A stretch of 64,000 nt of DNA, taken from assembly GCF_041765605.1 (NCBI RefSeq), contig NZ_CP168900.1, forward strand, positions 1,194,001 through 1,258,000, in the 5' to 3' direction. This DNA is from Listeria monocytogenes. Its GTDB lineage: Bacteria; Bacillota; Bacilli; Lactobacillales; Listeriaceae. The translations under genes and the position numbers were made by a program. The notes under the pieces are model-generated. The model was given only the letters and a program-made list of their open reading frames with translations, was not told the DNA's origin and did no database searches. Numbering within the stretch: position 1 is the first letter of the stretch; every line of letters starts with the position of its first letter. Shown here piece after piece: positions 29,512-36,147 of the stretch.

Positions 29512-30123
29512 ATGAGTAAAATTATTATCGCCACCGCAAACAAAGGAAAAGCAAAAGAATTCGAAAAAATCTTTGCGAAATTTAATATCGAAGTAGCAAC
29601 CCTTGCTGATTTTCCAGAAATTGGTGAAATAGAAGAAACTGGAACAACCTTTGCCGAAAATGCCGCTCTTAAAGCAGAAACGGTCGCTAGCGTGTTAAAT
29701 CAAACCGTCATTGCTGATGATTCTGGTTTAATCGTAGACGCGCTTGACGGAGCTCCTGGCGTCTATTCCGCACGTTATGCAGGTGTCGCGCACGATGATG
29801 CCAAAAATAACGAAAAACTACTTAAAAACTTAGAAGGTGTTGAACCGGACAAAAGAACGGCTCGTTTCCACTGTACACTTGCTGTAGCCACACCTTCTGA
29901 GAAAACATCTTTTTATACCGGTGAAGTAGAGGGCGTTATTGCAGAACAATTGTGTGGAACAAATGGTTTCGGTTATGATCCACTATTTTTCTTACCAGAA
30001 TTCGGTCTTACAATGGCAGAAATTCCAGCAGAGAAAAAGAACGAAATCAGCCACCGTGCTAATGCCATTAAACAACTAGAAAAAGATTTAGCAGAAGTAG
30101 TAGAAAAAGTAACCAAAAAGTGA
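29512..30123 (+). CDS. rdgB: dITP/XTP pyrophosphatase (RdgB/HAM1)
   Basis: This house-cleaning enzyme hydrolyses deaminated purine nucleotides to monophosphates. Family features: TANKGKAKEFEKI at the N-terminus, ETGTTFAENAALKA, IADDSGLIVDALDGAPGVYSAR split across the active site, GFGYDPLFF, and SHRANA near the C-terminus. The length of 203 residues is normal. It sits in the racE operon. Confidence 0.95.
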   Translation: MSKIIIATANKGKAKEFEKIFAKFNIEVATLADFPEIGEIEETGTTFAENAALKAETVASVLNQTVIADDSGLIVDALDGAPGVYSARYAGVAHDDAKNNEKLLKNLEGVEPDKRTARFHCTLAVATPSEKTSFYTGEVEGVIAEQLCGTNGFGYDPLFFLPEFGLTMAEIPAEKKNEISHRANAIKQLEKDLAEVVEKVTKK

Positions 30124-30159
30124 GAAAATAAGTAACAGTATCACGGGGGAGGAAACAAA

Positions 30160-30684
30160 ATGAAATTATTAGTAGTTAGCGACAGCCACTCAGAACGTGA
30201 CTGCTTAATCCATCTTAAAGAAAAATACGAAAATACAGTCGATGCGATGATCCATTGTGGGGATTCTGAATTAGAAGCTGACGATCCTGCGATTCAGGGA
30301 TTTCATACTGTTCGAGGCAACTGTGACTTTGGTGGCGGTTTTCCAAATGATTGGGTGGGAGAAGTAGACGGCTACCGCATTTTCACCACACACGGACATC
30401 TCTATAACATCAAAATGACACTCATGAATTTACGATATCGTGCACGTGAACTAAACGCAGATTTTGCCTTTTTTGGTCATTCGCATGAATTAGGAGTAGA
30501 CATGCTAGACGACACCATCATTTTAAACCCAGGAAGCATTTCCTTACCAAGAGGACGCATCCGTGTCAAAACATACGCTCTTATCGATTCAACACCAGAA
30601 GGCATTCAAGTTCGATTCATGGACCGGGACGACAACGAACTAACAGACCTAACCCAAACCTTCCCATTAACGAAGCATAACTAG
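30160..30684 (+). CDS. MJ0936/YfcE-family metallophosphoesterase (YsnB-like)
   Basis: This calcineurin-like phosphoesterase of 174 residues has the metal motifs SDSHSERD, HCGDSE, RGNCD, THGHLY and GHSHELG in the correct order. Family members hydrolyse phosphodiesters in vitro; the physiological substrate is not established. GGGGGAGG lies before ATG 30160. It is the last chromosomal protein gene before the tRNA-Arg that hosts the prophage. Confidence 0.92.
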   Translation: MKLLVVSDSHSERDCLIHLKEKYENTVDAMIHCGDSELEADDPAIQGFHTVRGNCDFGGGFPNDWVGEVDGYRIFTTHGHLYNIKMTLMNLRYRARELNADFAFFGHSHELGVDMLDDTIILNPGSISLPRGRIRVKTYALIDSTPEGIQVRFMDRDDNELTDLTQTFPLTKHN

Positions 30685-30733
30685 GTCAAAAGACACCCGA
30701 AAAAGAAAAAATGCAATAACTTAAAGAAAACCA

Positions 30734-30762
30734 TTGACAAACAAGCGATTTAAACATAAAAT
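30734..30762 (+). promoter_or_regulatory. Promoter of tRNA-Arg
   Basis: TTGACA (30734-30739) and TAAAAT (30757-30762) are separated by 17 bases, about 32 bases before the tRNA 5' end. Confidence 0.85.
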
Positions 30763-30793
30763 GGTATTTGGCTGTTGAAAAAACAGTGCCATT

Positions 30794-30868
<75 letters not shown>

Positions 30869-30969
30869 TTATAATGTATTTTTAAAGAATCTTTAAAACG
30901 TTGAAAAGCCTTGGTATTAAAGGATGAATGGACGGTTTGGAGATTTTTTAATATCTTATAATACCCGTT

Positions 30970-32124
30970 TTATTCCGTTGTTTTTGTGGCATTTGTGGCA
31001 AAATTTGTGGTATTTTCATCTGTTTTTAGTGTGAAAAAAGCATCTACTTTGGACTGATTATATTGACGCAAATTAGAACTTAGATGACTATAGTATTTCA
31101 AGGTTGTATTAATATCATCATGACCAAGTCTATCAGCTACATATATAATATCCATGCCAGCTTCTACACATAAGCCTGTGTGCGTATGTCGTAGCTTGTG
31201 TAATGTCACTGGTTCAGAATTAATTGTTGTGCATATTTTCTTCAAAGCTTTATTACATGACGCATTGTCAACGGGCTTATTATGGTAGGTGATGAATAAT
31301 AACATTAATGGGTTTTTAATAGCATGTTCTTTGATATAATCAGTATGCCAATTTATATAAGACTGTAAATATTGAATGGTGGAGTTATCAATATAGATTA
31401 CTCGAGATTTTTTTGTTTTAGTATCAACAAAACTATTAGTGTATTTATAATCCCAAGCTTTGTTCACTGATATAGAACGTTTAGTGAAATTGATGTCTTT
31501 TTTTGTCAGTGCAATAATTTCTTCAAATCGCATTCCTGTTTGCACTGCTAGAAAGATAACTGCTCGTGATATAGAATGAAAATTTGCAAGTTCTTCTAAT
31601 AGTAAATGAACCTTGTCGGTTTCCATAAATTGTGCTTTTGTTTTTGCCACATCATGTCCGCTTATATGAGCGCCTATGGCTGGGTTTTTCTTCATGTAGC
31701 CTAAATGGACAGCTTTATTAAAAATCGCTCTAATTTTGCGGTGCCGGGTGTCTACAGTGGATATTGCATAGTCTACAGATAAATGATTAATAAATTGTTG
31801 ATACTGCACAGCATCAATCGAATTAAGTTTAATTTTTTCATCGAAATAATCAACGAACTGATTATAAGCAAGATCATATAAATTAATTGTAGATTGACTG
31901 CTTTTTCCATCTTTAAAAGTTTTCATGAATAATTCGTAAAACTCTTTGAATTTCCACTCTTTTAAAGAACTACTATCATGTTCAGCTTGTTTTAATAATT
32001 TAGACGCTTTATACATTAAGTTTGTTTCACTTGTATCTGTCAAACGCTTTTCTTTCCATTCACCGTCGACTTTGATGCGCAAACGAACGGCGTATTTTCC
32101 ATTTTTTAACTTTTTAATTTTCAT
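30970..32124 (-). CDS. int: Phage tyrosine-recombinase integrase
   Basis: This is a site-specific recombinase of 384 residues that integrates and excises the prophage. An N-terminal AP2-like arm-binding domain (KLKNGKYAVRLRIKVDGEW) and a SAM-like core-binding domain (~60-160) precede the catalytic domain. The catalytic set is Arg199 (TGMRFEE), His309 and Arg312 (HKLRHTH), His335 (GHDD) and the nucleophile Tyr345 (KYYSH). ATG 32124 was chosen because AGAGGTGGTG lies upstream on this strand; a longer frame lacks such a site. It reads towards the host tRNA. Confidence 0.93.
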   Translation of the reverse strand: MKIKKLKNGKYAVRLRIKVDGEWKEKRLTDTSETNLMYKASKLLKQAEHDSSSLKEWKFKEFYELFMKTFKDGKSSQSTINLYDLAYNQFVDYFDEKIKLNSIDAVQYQQFINHLSVDYAISTVDTRHRKIRAIFNKAVHLGYMKKNPAIGAHISGHDVAKTKAQFMETDKVHLLLEELANFHSISRAVIFLAVQTGMRFEEIIALTKKDINFTKRSISVNKAWDYKYTNSFVDTKTKKSRVIYIDNSTIQYLQSYINWHTDYIKEHAIKNPLMLLFITYHNKPVDNASCNKALKKICTTINSEPVTLHKLRHTHTGLCVEAGMDIIYVADRLGHDDINTTLKYYSHLSSNLRQYNQSKVDAFFTLKTDENTTNFATNATKTTE

Positions 32125-32220
32125 TAATAGCACCACCTCTTTGATTTGGAACGTATGTTCTTTTGAAGGGTACAGCAAACTATGTTAAAATATATTTGCA
32201 TACTCCTATGTGTGTATTTG

Positions 32221-32252
32221 AAAACGCTTATCTCTTGCGGGGAGGGCGTTTT
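32221..32252. terminator. Hairpin between integrase and lipoprotein genes
   Basis: GAAAACGC pairs with GCGTTTTTT around an 18-base loop. The T run is better on the + strand, but the position after the leftward lipoprotein gene suggests it works for that gene. Confidence 0.45.
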
Positions 32253-32255
32253 TTG

Positions 32256-32870
32256 TTATTTAAGTGTTATTCTTGCATCATAATCTTTAAATGAATCTTC
32301 TTCGTAATTATCTGTTTCATAACTAGCAGACCAAGTTAGTCGTATATCTTTTATATCAGATACATCATTTAGTGTTGGTAAAACATATACTACTGCACCA
32401 TCTTTACTTACACCTTGCATTATTTCTCCACCAACATCGTCACTTTCAAACATTGAAGCTTCTATTTGTTCGCCATTTGTAACTAATACTCCTTGTTCAG
32501 GATAAGTATTGAAATCAATCTTACTAGTATTGTTAATTTCATAATTAACAATAACTAGCCCTTCGCCTTCCTCACCATCTTCTTCAAGTTTAGCAGGATC
32601 TACTTTAAAAACAGATACTGAACTTATTTTTGTTTGCAAACCTTTCCAATCTTCACTCCAAGATGTTGCATAGTCTTCACTATCAATAATACCACTATCA
32701 GTTTCTTCCTCCATTGTTGTTTCATCTTCAGTCAAATCTTCAGACTCATTTGTGGTAGAGGTACTTTCTTCTTTGCTTTCTTCCTTTGCACTATCAGATG
32801 AATTTCCACATGCTGTTAGGCCAAAACTAAAAACAATTAATAAACCTGCTAACAATAATAATTTTTTCAT
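32256..32870 (-). CDS. Prophage-encoded lipoprotein
   Basis: This 204-residue protein has a lipoprotein signal peptide ending in the lipobox LTAC, followed by a Ser/Glu/Thr-rich acidic linker (~25-65). The folded domain (~70-204) may be of the DUF5067/DUF4352 immunoglobulin-like kind (LVIVNYEINNTSK resembles those families). It is expressed from the lysogeny side, so it is probably made in the lysogen and anchored outside the membrane. It could alter host surface properties or block superinfection. That role is inferred from position only. Confidence 0.78.
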   Translation of the reverse strand: MKKLLLLAGLLIVFSFGLTACGNSSDSAKEESKEESTSTTNESEDLTEDETTMEEETDSGIIDSEDYATSWSEDWKGLQTKISSVSVFKVDPAKLEEDGEEGEGLVIVNYEINNTSKIDFNTYPEQGVLVTNGEQIEASMFESDDVGGEIMQGVSKDGAVVYVLPTLNDVSDIKDIRLTWSASYETDNYEEDSFKDYDARITLK

Positions 32871-32920
32871 CCCAATTCTCCCTTTATCAATTTTTTATAT
32901 AAACACATTTGTGCAAATAC

Positions 32921-33373
32921 CTAACAAGCAATAATCTGTATACTACTTCTAAAAATGATAACATATCCATTACACTCAACAGTGTTACCGTATTTACCTT
33001 TATAATATTCTATAGAATGTTTTAAAAATTCTTCTGTAACTTCTAAAAAATCCGCAACTTCGTAGTAATCAGTGAATCCTTCATAATAAGCATCAATAAT
33101 TTTACGCAAAGGGGTAAGTGATTCATAACCCCAATTTCTCGCAAGTTTTTCTTGTTTTCTATCATTAACTGTTTCCTGTTTAATAATATTGCCAACGGTC
33201 AAATGATGATGTCCAATTTCCTCCGCTAAAGTGCAACGCATTTCAACATCATTTTGTTGAGGATTTACGAATATTCTACTATTATAATATAATCCTTTGT
33301 GAACTTCCTGCATATTTTTGTCTTCAATGATAGTTAGTTCAGGATATCGCTCTCTGTATTTATCTAACCACAT
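32921..33373 (-). CDS. ImmA/IrrE-like metallopeptidase
   Basis: This 150-residue protein lies next to the repressor gene and carries the segment TLAEEIGHHHLTVG, the zinc-site helix of ImmA-type proteases in a form with Glu in place of the first His. Downstream helices (WGYESLTPLRKI, YYEVADFLEVTEEFLKHSIEYYKGKYG) match the phage ImmA family. In ICEBs1 and related elements ImmA cleaves the repressor to trigger induction. The same job is likely here, acting on the CI-like protein 16 bases upstream. Confidence 0.82.
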   Translation of the reverse strand: MWLDKYRERYPELTIIEDKNMQEVHKGLYYNSRIFVNPQQNDVEMRCTLAEEIGHHHLTVGNIIKQETVNDRKQEKLARNWGYESLTPLRKIIDAYYEGFTDYYEVADFLEVTEEFLKHSIEYYKGKYGNTVECNGYVIIFRSSIQIIAC

Positions 33374-33389
33374 ACATACATCTCATTTC

Positions 33390-33713
33390 TTATTTATATT
33401 TTTGTTGAATGAAATCAATATATTCAAGAATTTTTTTCATATCTTCTTCTGTGGCAGCGGGATCAATGTGCGCCGCCAAAGTTACTGCTTCCGGCGGGAT
33501 GTCGGAGTCAATTTGCGGATTGTCGGTTCTTCCTAATAAATAGTCCACAGATACATTAAAGTAATCAGCAACTACTTGTAATCTATCCACGCTTGGAGTT
33601 CTATTTTTCCATTGATATATTGTATTATCGGGAAGTTCTAATTCATTTTCTAACATAGTAACGCTTATTCCTCTTTTTTTACAAAGTTTTTTTATCACTT
33701 CTAACAAAGTCAT
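33390..33713 (-). CDS. CI-like helix-turn-helix repressor
   Basis: This 107-residue protein has an N-terminal XRE helix-turn-helix (~5-62: ISVTMLENELELPDNTIYQW, VDYLLGRTDN) and a short C-terminal region without a LexA/S24 protease fold. Induction therefore probably depends on the neighbouring ImmA-like protease. ATG 33713 was selected because TAAGGAG lies upstream; the longer frame adds an unlikely hydrophobic leader. It is transcribed leftward from a promoter that faces the early promoter. Confidence 0.88.
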   Translation of the reverse strand: MTLLEVIKKLCKKRGISVTMLENELELPDNTIYQWKNRTPSVDRLQVVADYFNVSVDYLLGRTDNPQIDSDIPPEAVTLAAHIDPAATEEDMKKILEYIDFIQQKYK

Positions 33714-33769
33714 GCCAACGATTCTCCTTAACTTAGATATAAAATCTAATAAAAATATTAGTAAATCTA

Positions 33770-33798
33770 TTGACAACTAAAACATTTATTAGTATTAT
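33770..33798 (+). promoter_or_regulatory. Rightward early promoter candidate (PR)
   Basis: TTGACA (33770-33775) and TATTAT (33793-33798) are 17 bases apart. The spacer and -10 hold a TTATTAGTAT element that recurs near the opposing promoter. It reads towards the early operon. Confidence 0.7.
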
Positions 33799-33808
33799 AT
33801 ATCCATAA

Positions 33809-33822
33809 GCTAATTATTTAGC
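33809..33822. promoter_or_regulatory. Operator palindrome, left copy
   Basis: GCTAATTATTTAGC: half-sites GCTAA and TTAGC around four bases. The exact reverse complement recurs at 33941-33954. Confidence 0.6.
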
Positions 33823-33905
33823 TAAACGAGACAACAAATAACCCCATAAAATATCGTTCCCCAACGACTAATGGCTTTTGATAAGGCTTGTTTAACTATG
33901 GATAT

Positions 33906-33934
33906 ATACTAACAAATATATTAGTATTTGTCAA
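33906..33934 (-). promoter_or_regulatory. Leftward lysogeny promoter candidate (PL)
   Basis: On the - strand TTGACA (33929-33934) and TAGTAT (33906-33911) are 17 bases apart. The spacer carries a ..ACTAATATA.. element. It reads towards the repressor gene and faces PR. Confidence 0.7.
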
Positions 33935-33940
33935 CAATCT

Positions 33941-33954
33941 GCTAAATAATTAGC
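33941..33954. promoter_or_regulatory. Operator palindrome, right copy
   Basis: GCTAAATAATTAGC is the perfect reverse complement of the left copy, just upstream of the -35 of PL. It is itself nearly palindromic. Confidence 0.6.
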
Positions 33955-33982
33955 TAATAAGATAGAAAGGAGTGATGGAGAG

Positions 33983-34126
33983 GTGAACAAAAGATATTTA
34001 AAAAGAAAAAAAACCAACATTCAACAAATTGAAGTCGGTCTTTACAAAAATTATGAAATTAAAGCTAAGTATGGAGCACCGGAAATTGACCTAAGCAAAG
34101 TTAAAAGAATTGTCATAGTCTTCTAA
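33983..34126 (+). CDS. Small basic protein, first gene after the switch
   Basis: A 47-residue frame begins at GTG 33983 (VNKRYLKRKKTNIQQ) with AAAGGAG and GGAGAG upstream. It is Lys/Arg-rich and ends in a hydrophobic tail (KRIVIVF). I do not recognise it. Its end overlaps the end of the leftward YozE-like gene by 14 bases. Its position would suit a Cro-like or antirepressor role, but no DNA-binding motif is seen. Confidence 0.45.
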   Translation: MNKRYLKRKKTNIQQIEVGLYKNYEIKAKYGAPEIDLSKVKRIVIVF

Positions 34127-34316
34127 AATAATTTAACGCCTCATCTAAAGCCTCTTGGAAGCCAGGAGTACCAATATTAGAAAAATAATCCCTGATTTCA
34201 TCTTCGCTTTTGCTTTCTGTTGGGAAATTACCATCTAGTTGAACATCATGAGCTAGATCGCCTAAAGGACTATTTTCGCTAAGGTAATAAGTTATTAAAA
34301 AATCATAAAAAGTCAT
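34113..34316 (-). CDS. YozE/UPF0346-like SAM-fold small protein
   Basis: This 67-residue protein opens with MTFYDFLITYY and contains LAHDVQLDGNFP and DEIRDYFSNIG, the pattern of the YozE family (sterile-alpha-motif-like fold, function unknown). ATG 34316 is chosen because GGAGGTGA sits six bases before it. It is leftward within an otherwise rightward early region, convergent with the 47-residue gene, and has an extended -10 element of its own. It looks like an independently expressed cargo gene. Confidence 0.7.
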   Translation of the reverse strand: MTFYDFLITYYLSENSPLGDLAHDVQLDGNFPTESKSEDEIRDYFSNIGTPGFQEALDEALNYFRRL

Positions 34317-34341
34317 CTGCAATCACCTCCAATCAAAAATA

Positions 34342-34350
34342 ATTATATCA
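34342..34350 (-). promoter_or_regulatory. Extended -10 element for the YozE-like gene
   Basis: On the - strand TGATATAAT gives a TGn-extended -10, 26 bases before the YozE-like start codon. No good -35 is seen. Confidence 0.45.
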
Positions 34351-34382
34351 CGTGAAAACCAAAACAAGAAAGGAGCAAAAAC

Positions 34383-34574
34383 ATGTCAGTAGAACATCAG
34401 CGTTTTGCGGTTGCAGTATACGCAAAACTAAAAGCAATAAATATGAAACAATCTGATTTAGCAAAAATGTTAGGTATTAGCAATCCTTATTTGTCAGATA
34501 TTATCAATGGTAAAAGAGATGCGTTGAAAGTTAGAAAAGAAATTGCGGAAATTTTAGAAATAGATGGTGATTAA
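34383..34574 (+). CDS. Cro-like helix-turn-helix protein
   Basis: This 63-residue protein is essentially a single XRE helix-turn-helix (MKQSDLAKMLGISNPYLSDI, then NGKRDALKVRKEIAEILEID). AGAAAGGAG precedes ATG 34383. Position and size fit a Cro-type repressor or early regulator that counters CI. Confidence 0.82.
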   Translation: MSVEHQRFAVAVYAKLKAINMKQSDLAKMLGISNPYLSDIINGKRDALKVRKEIAEILEIDGD

Positions 34575-34595
34575 AATAGAAAGGAGAATAAGAAA

Positions 34596-34838
34596 ATGGG
34601 TCGTCCTGTGAAAAATAAAAACAGGCATGTGAATTTCCTGTACGGAGTTTGGACGTTAGAAGATTTTGCGCAAGCTAGTCCACGAAGTTATGGGTGGTGG
34701 TTAGATAACATAAAAGACTTTCCAGAGCTTGCAGAATTTAGCAATTGGGCTACGAAAAATCAACGTGAAGCGTGGGCATTCGATGCAGTAAAAGCGAATG
34801 ATTGGCTGATTAAAAAATTTGTATATAAGGAGGTCTGA
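34596..34838 (+). CDS. Hypothetical early phage protein (80 aa)
   Basis: I do not recognise this protein. It is soluble, Trp-rich (WTLEDFAQASPRSYGWWLDN, FSNWATKNQREAWAFDAVKA) and has a good AAAGGAG site before ATG 34596. It lies 21 bases after the Cro-like gene and two bases before the next gene, so it is part of the early operon. Confidence 0.7.
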   Translation: MGRPVKNKNRHVNFLYGVWTLEDFAQASPRSYGWWLDNIKDFPELAEFSNWATKNQREAWAFDAVKANDWLIKKFVYKEV

Positions 34839-34840
34839 AA

Positions 34841-35026
34841 ATGATTGATGAAGTCGAAATACTACTTGCTGAAATACGAAAATACGACCCAAATTACGTT
34901 CCAAAATCGGTTGGAAAATATTTGCTAGTTGAACTTCAATCAAGGCATTTAGATCATCAAATTAAATATAAGAAAAGACCTAAGTACAAGCATAGATTCG
35001 CGAATTCGATTGAGCGGCATTGGTAA
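34841..35026 (+). CDS. Hypothetical early phage protein (61 aa)
   Basis: This short soluble protein has an acidic N-terminal half (MIDEVEILLAEIRKYDP) and a strongly basic C-terminal half (YKKRPKYKHRFANSIERHW). AAGGAGGTC precedes the ATG. No family is recognised. Confidence 0.65.
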   Translation: MIDEVEILLAEIRKYDPNYVPKSVGKYLLVELQSRHLDHQIKYKKRPKYKHRFANSIERHW

Positions 35027-35036
35027 AAGAAAAACC

Positions 35037-35076
35037 CACAGATATAAATAGTAAGTTAGAGCTTACTAAAACTGTG
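35037..35076. repeat. Two-tier hairpin between early genes
   Basis: CACAG...CTGTG encloses a second helix AGTAAG-TTAGAG-CTTACT. There is no T run after it, so it is more likely an mRNA processing or attenuation structure than a terminator. Confidence 0.45.
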
Positions 35077-35128
35077 AGTTACGAAATAATATTTGTATTA
35101 ATTATAACATAGAAACGGAGAAATGAGA

Positions 35129-35251
35129 ATGAAGAAATTCATAAGTGAGCATGAAAATAAAATATTACTTTTTCTGTTTTGTTTCCAAATCGGAGCATTA
35201 CTGTCAGTCACATATATTGTAGCGGAGTGGATTAAAATATTCTTGAAATGA
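35129..35251 (+). CDS. Small single-pass membrane protein (40 aa)
   Basis: A frame starting MKKFISEHENK continues into one hydrophobic helix (ILLFLFCFQIGALLSVTYIV) and ends EWIKIFLK. ACGGAG lies eight bases before ATG 35129. Function unknown; small membrane proteins of this type are common in early phage regions. Confidence 0.55.
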   Translation: MKKFISEHENKILLFLFCFQIGALLSVTYIVAEWIKIFLK

Positions 35252-35260
35252 GGTTTTTGA

Positions 35261-35413
35261 ATGAAGTTATTACGATTTTTTGGGCTAATAAGTATTGATG
35301 AAAACGGAAATGAATATATTGAAAAATCAGATAGATACACATTGGTTTGTTTAGCTTTGACTGTATTAATCGCACTTGTTGTAGGAATCGGTGGATTGAT
35401 ACTAAATGGCTGA
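35261..35413 (+). CDS. Small membrane protein (50 aa)
   Basis: ATG 35261 opens MKLLRFFGLISIDENGNEY; the C-terminal half is a membrane helix (LVCLALTVLIALVVGIGGLI). The N-terminal residues resemble phage holin-like or XkdX-like small proteins only loosely, so I assign no function. It overlaps the next small gene by eight bases. Confidence 0.5.
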   Translation: MKLLRFFGLISIDENGNEYIEKSDRYTLVCLALTVLIALVVGIGGLILNG

Positions 35414-35477
35414 ATTAATAATGATTGTTGCTTTGATACTTCTATTAATGCTGCTTGCAAGGAGTGATAGAGAATGA
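35406..35477 (+). CDS. Micro-ORF, hydrophobic (23 aa)
   Basis: ATG 35406 opens MAELIMIVALILLLMLLARS, essentially one hydrophobic helix with a charged tail. It overlaps both neighbours in the translational-coupling style. Very short, so support is limited. Confidence 0.4.
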   Translation: MAELIMIVALILLLMLLARSDRE

Positions 35478-35533
35478 ATGTAGAAAATCCGCTGGTAGTA
35501 GACGATTTGTGGGACGATGGATTTCGACACTGA
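35474..35533 (+). CDS. Micro-ORF, acidic (19 aa)
   Basis: ATG 35474 with AAGGAG upstream gives MNVENPLVVDDLWDDGFRH and a stop. The ribosome-binding site is good, but the length makes it uncertain. Confidence 0.3.
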   Translation: MNVENPLVVDDLWDDGFRH

Positions 35534-35549
35534 GGAATGAGGCGAAGAC

Positions 35550-35837
35550 ATGAAAACAATCGCAAATGAGTATAAAGAATACATCAACGAGCACATTTTA
35601 GAACATGAGGAAAATAATCAATTTGGAATTGGGCAAACTATTTATCGTTTTAAAAATGGGTATGGCGCTAGTGTAATCAAGGAATATATGGGCCCCGGCG
35701 TCGAACTTGCGGTTATTCAATTTATAAATGACAAGAATTGGGAGTTGGAATACAGCACATCTGTAACAAACGATGTTCTTAGAAATTTAACGCCCGAACA
35801 ACTGATTGAAAAGTTAGAAGAGATTAAGAATTTATGA
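35550..35837 (+). CDS. Hypothetical early phage protein (95 aa)
   Basis: This soluble protein starts MKTIANEYKEYINEHILEHE, with alternating strand segments (YRFKNGYGASVIK, VELAVIQFINDKNWELEYS) and a C-terminal helix (LTPEQLIEKLEEIKNL). GAGGCGAAGA precedes the ATG. No function recognised. Confidence 0.7.
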   Translation: MKTIANEYKEYINEHILEHEENNQFGIGQTIYRFKNGYGASVIKEYMGPGVELAVIQFINDKNWELEYSTSVTNDVLRNLTPEQLIEKLEEIKNL

Positions 35838-35865
35838 GTTATGAAGTTAGAAAGGATGAAATTTC

Positions 35866-36147
35866 TTGGGGAAATACTATTGGCACGTGTCAAGGCTTGG
35901 AGGGAAGCCGTCGGAAATTCGACACTATAATCATATTACAAAAATGTATAGATTTATTTTGCGAAATCCTGCTATGTTCAAAGACAAAACTTTAACGATT
36001 TATGATGACGCAAAACCAGTTACAAACATGAAATTTAACGAAATTAGGTATAGAGCTAGTCTGAATTTATGCGAGACGGTAGAACGAAAGTACGTGTTAT
36101 CGCTTACTCAAAGGCTTACGGAAGAACAGAAGGAGGCTAGAAAGTGA
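35866..36147 (+). CDS. Hypothetical early phage protein (93 aa)
   Basis: It starts at TTG 35866 with AGAAAGGATG upstream (MGKYYWHVSRLGG). Basic, soluble, not recognised. It overlaps the methyltransferase start by four bases, indicating coupled translation. An overlapping frame from ATG 35834 reads less like protein and was not preferred. Confidence 0.62.
   Translation: MGKYYWHVSRLGGKPSEIRHYNHITKMYRFILRNPAMFKDKTLTIYDDAKPVTNMKFNEIRYRASLNLCETVERKYVLSLTQRLTEEQKEARK

Noticed and set aside
35834-35995. Alternative frame MSYEVRKDEISWGN before the gene at 35866
   Set aside because: It runs out in a low-quality sequence and overlaps the better frame that starts at TTG 35866 with a good ribosome-binding site.
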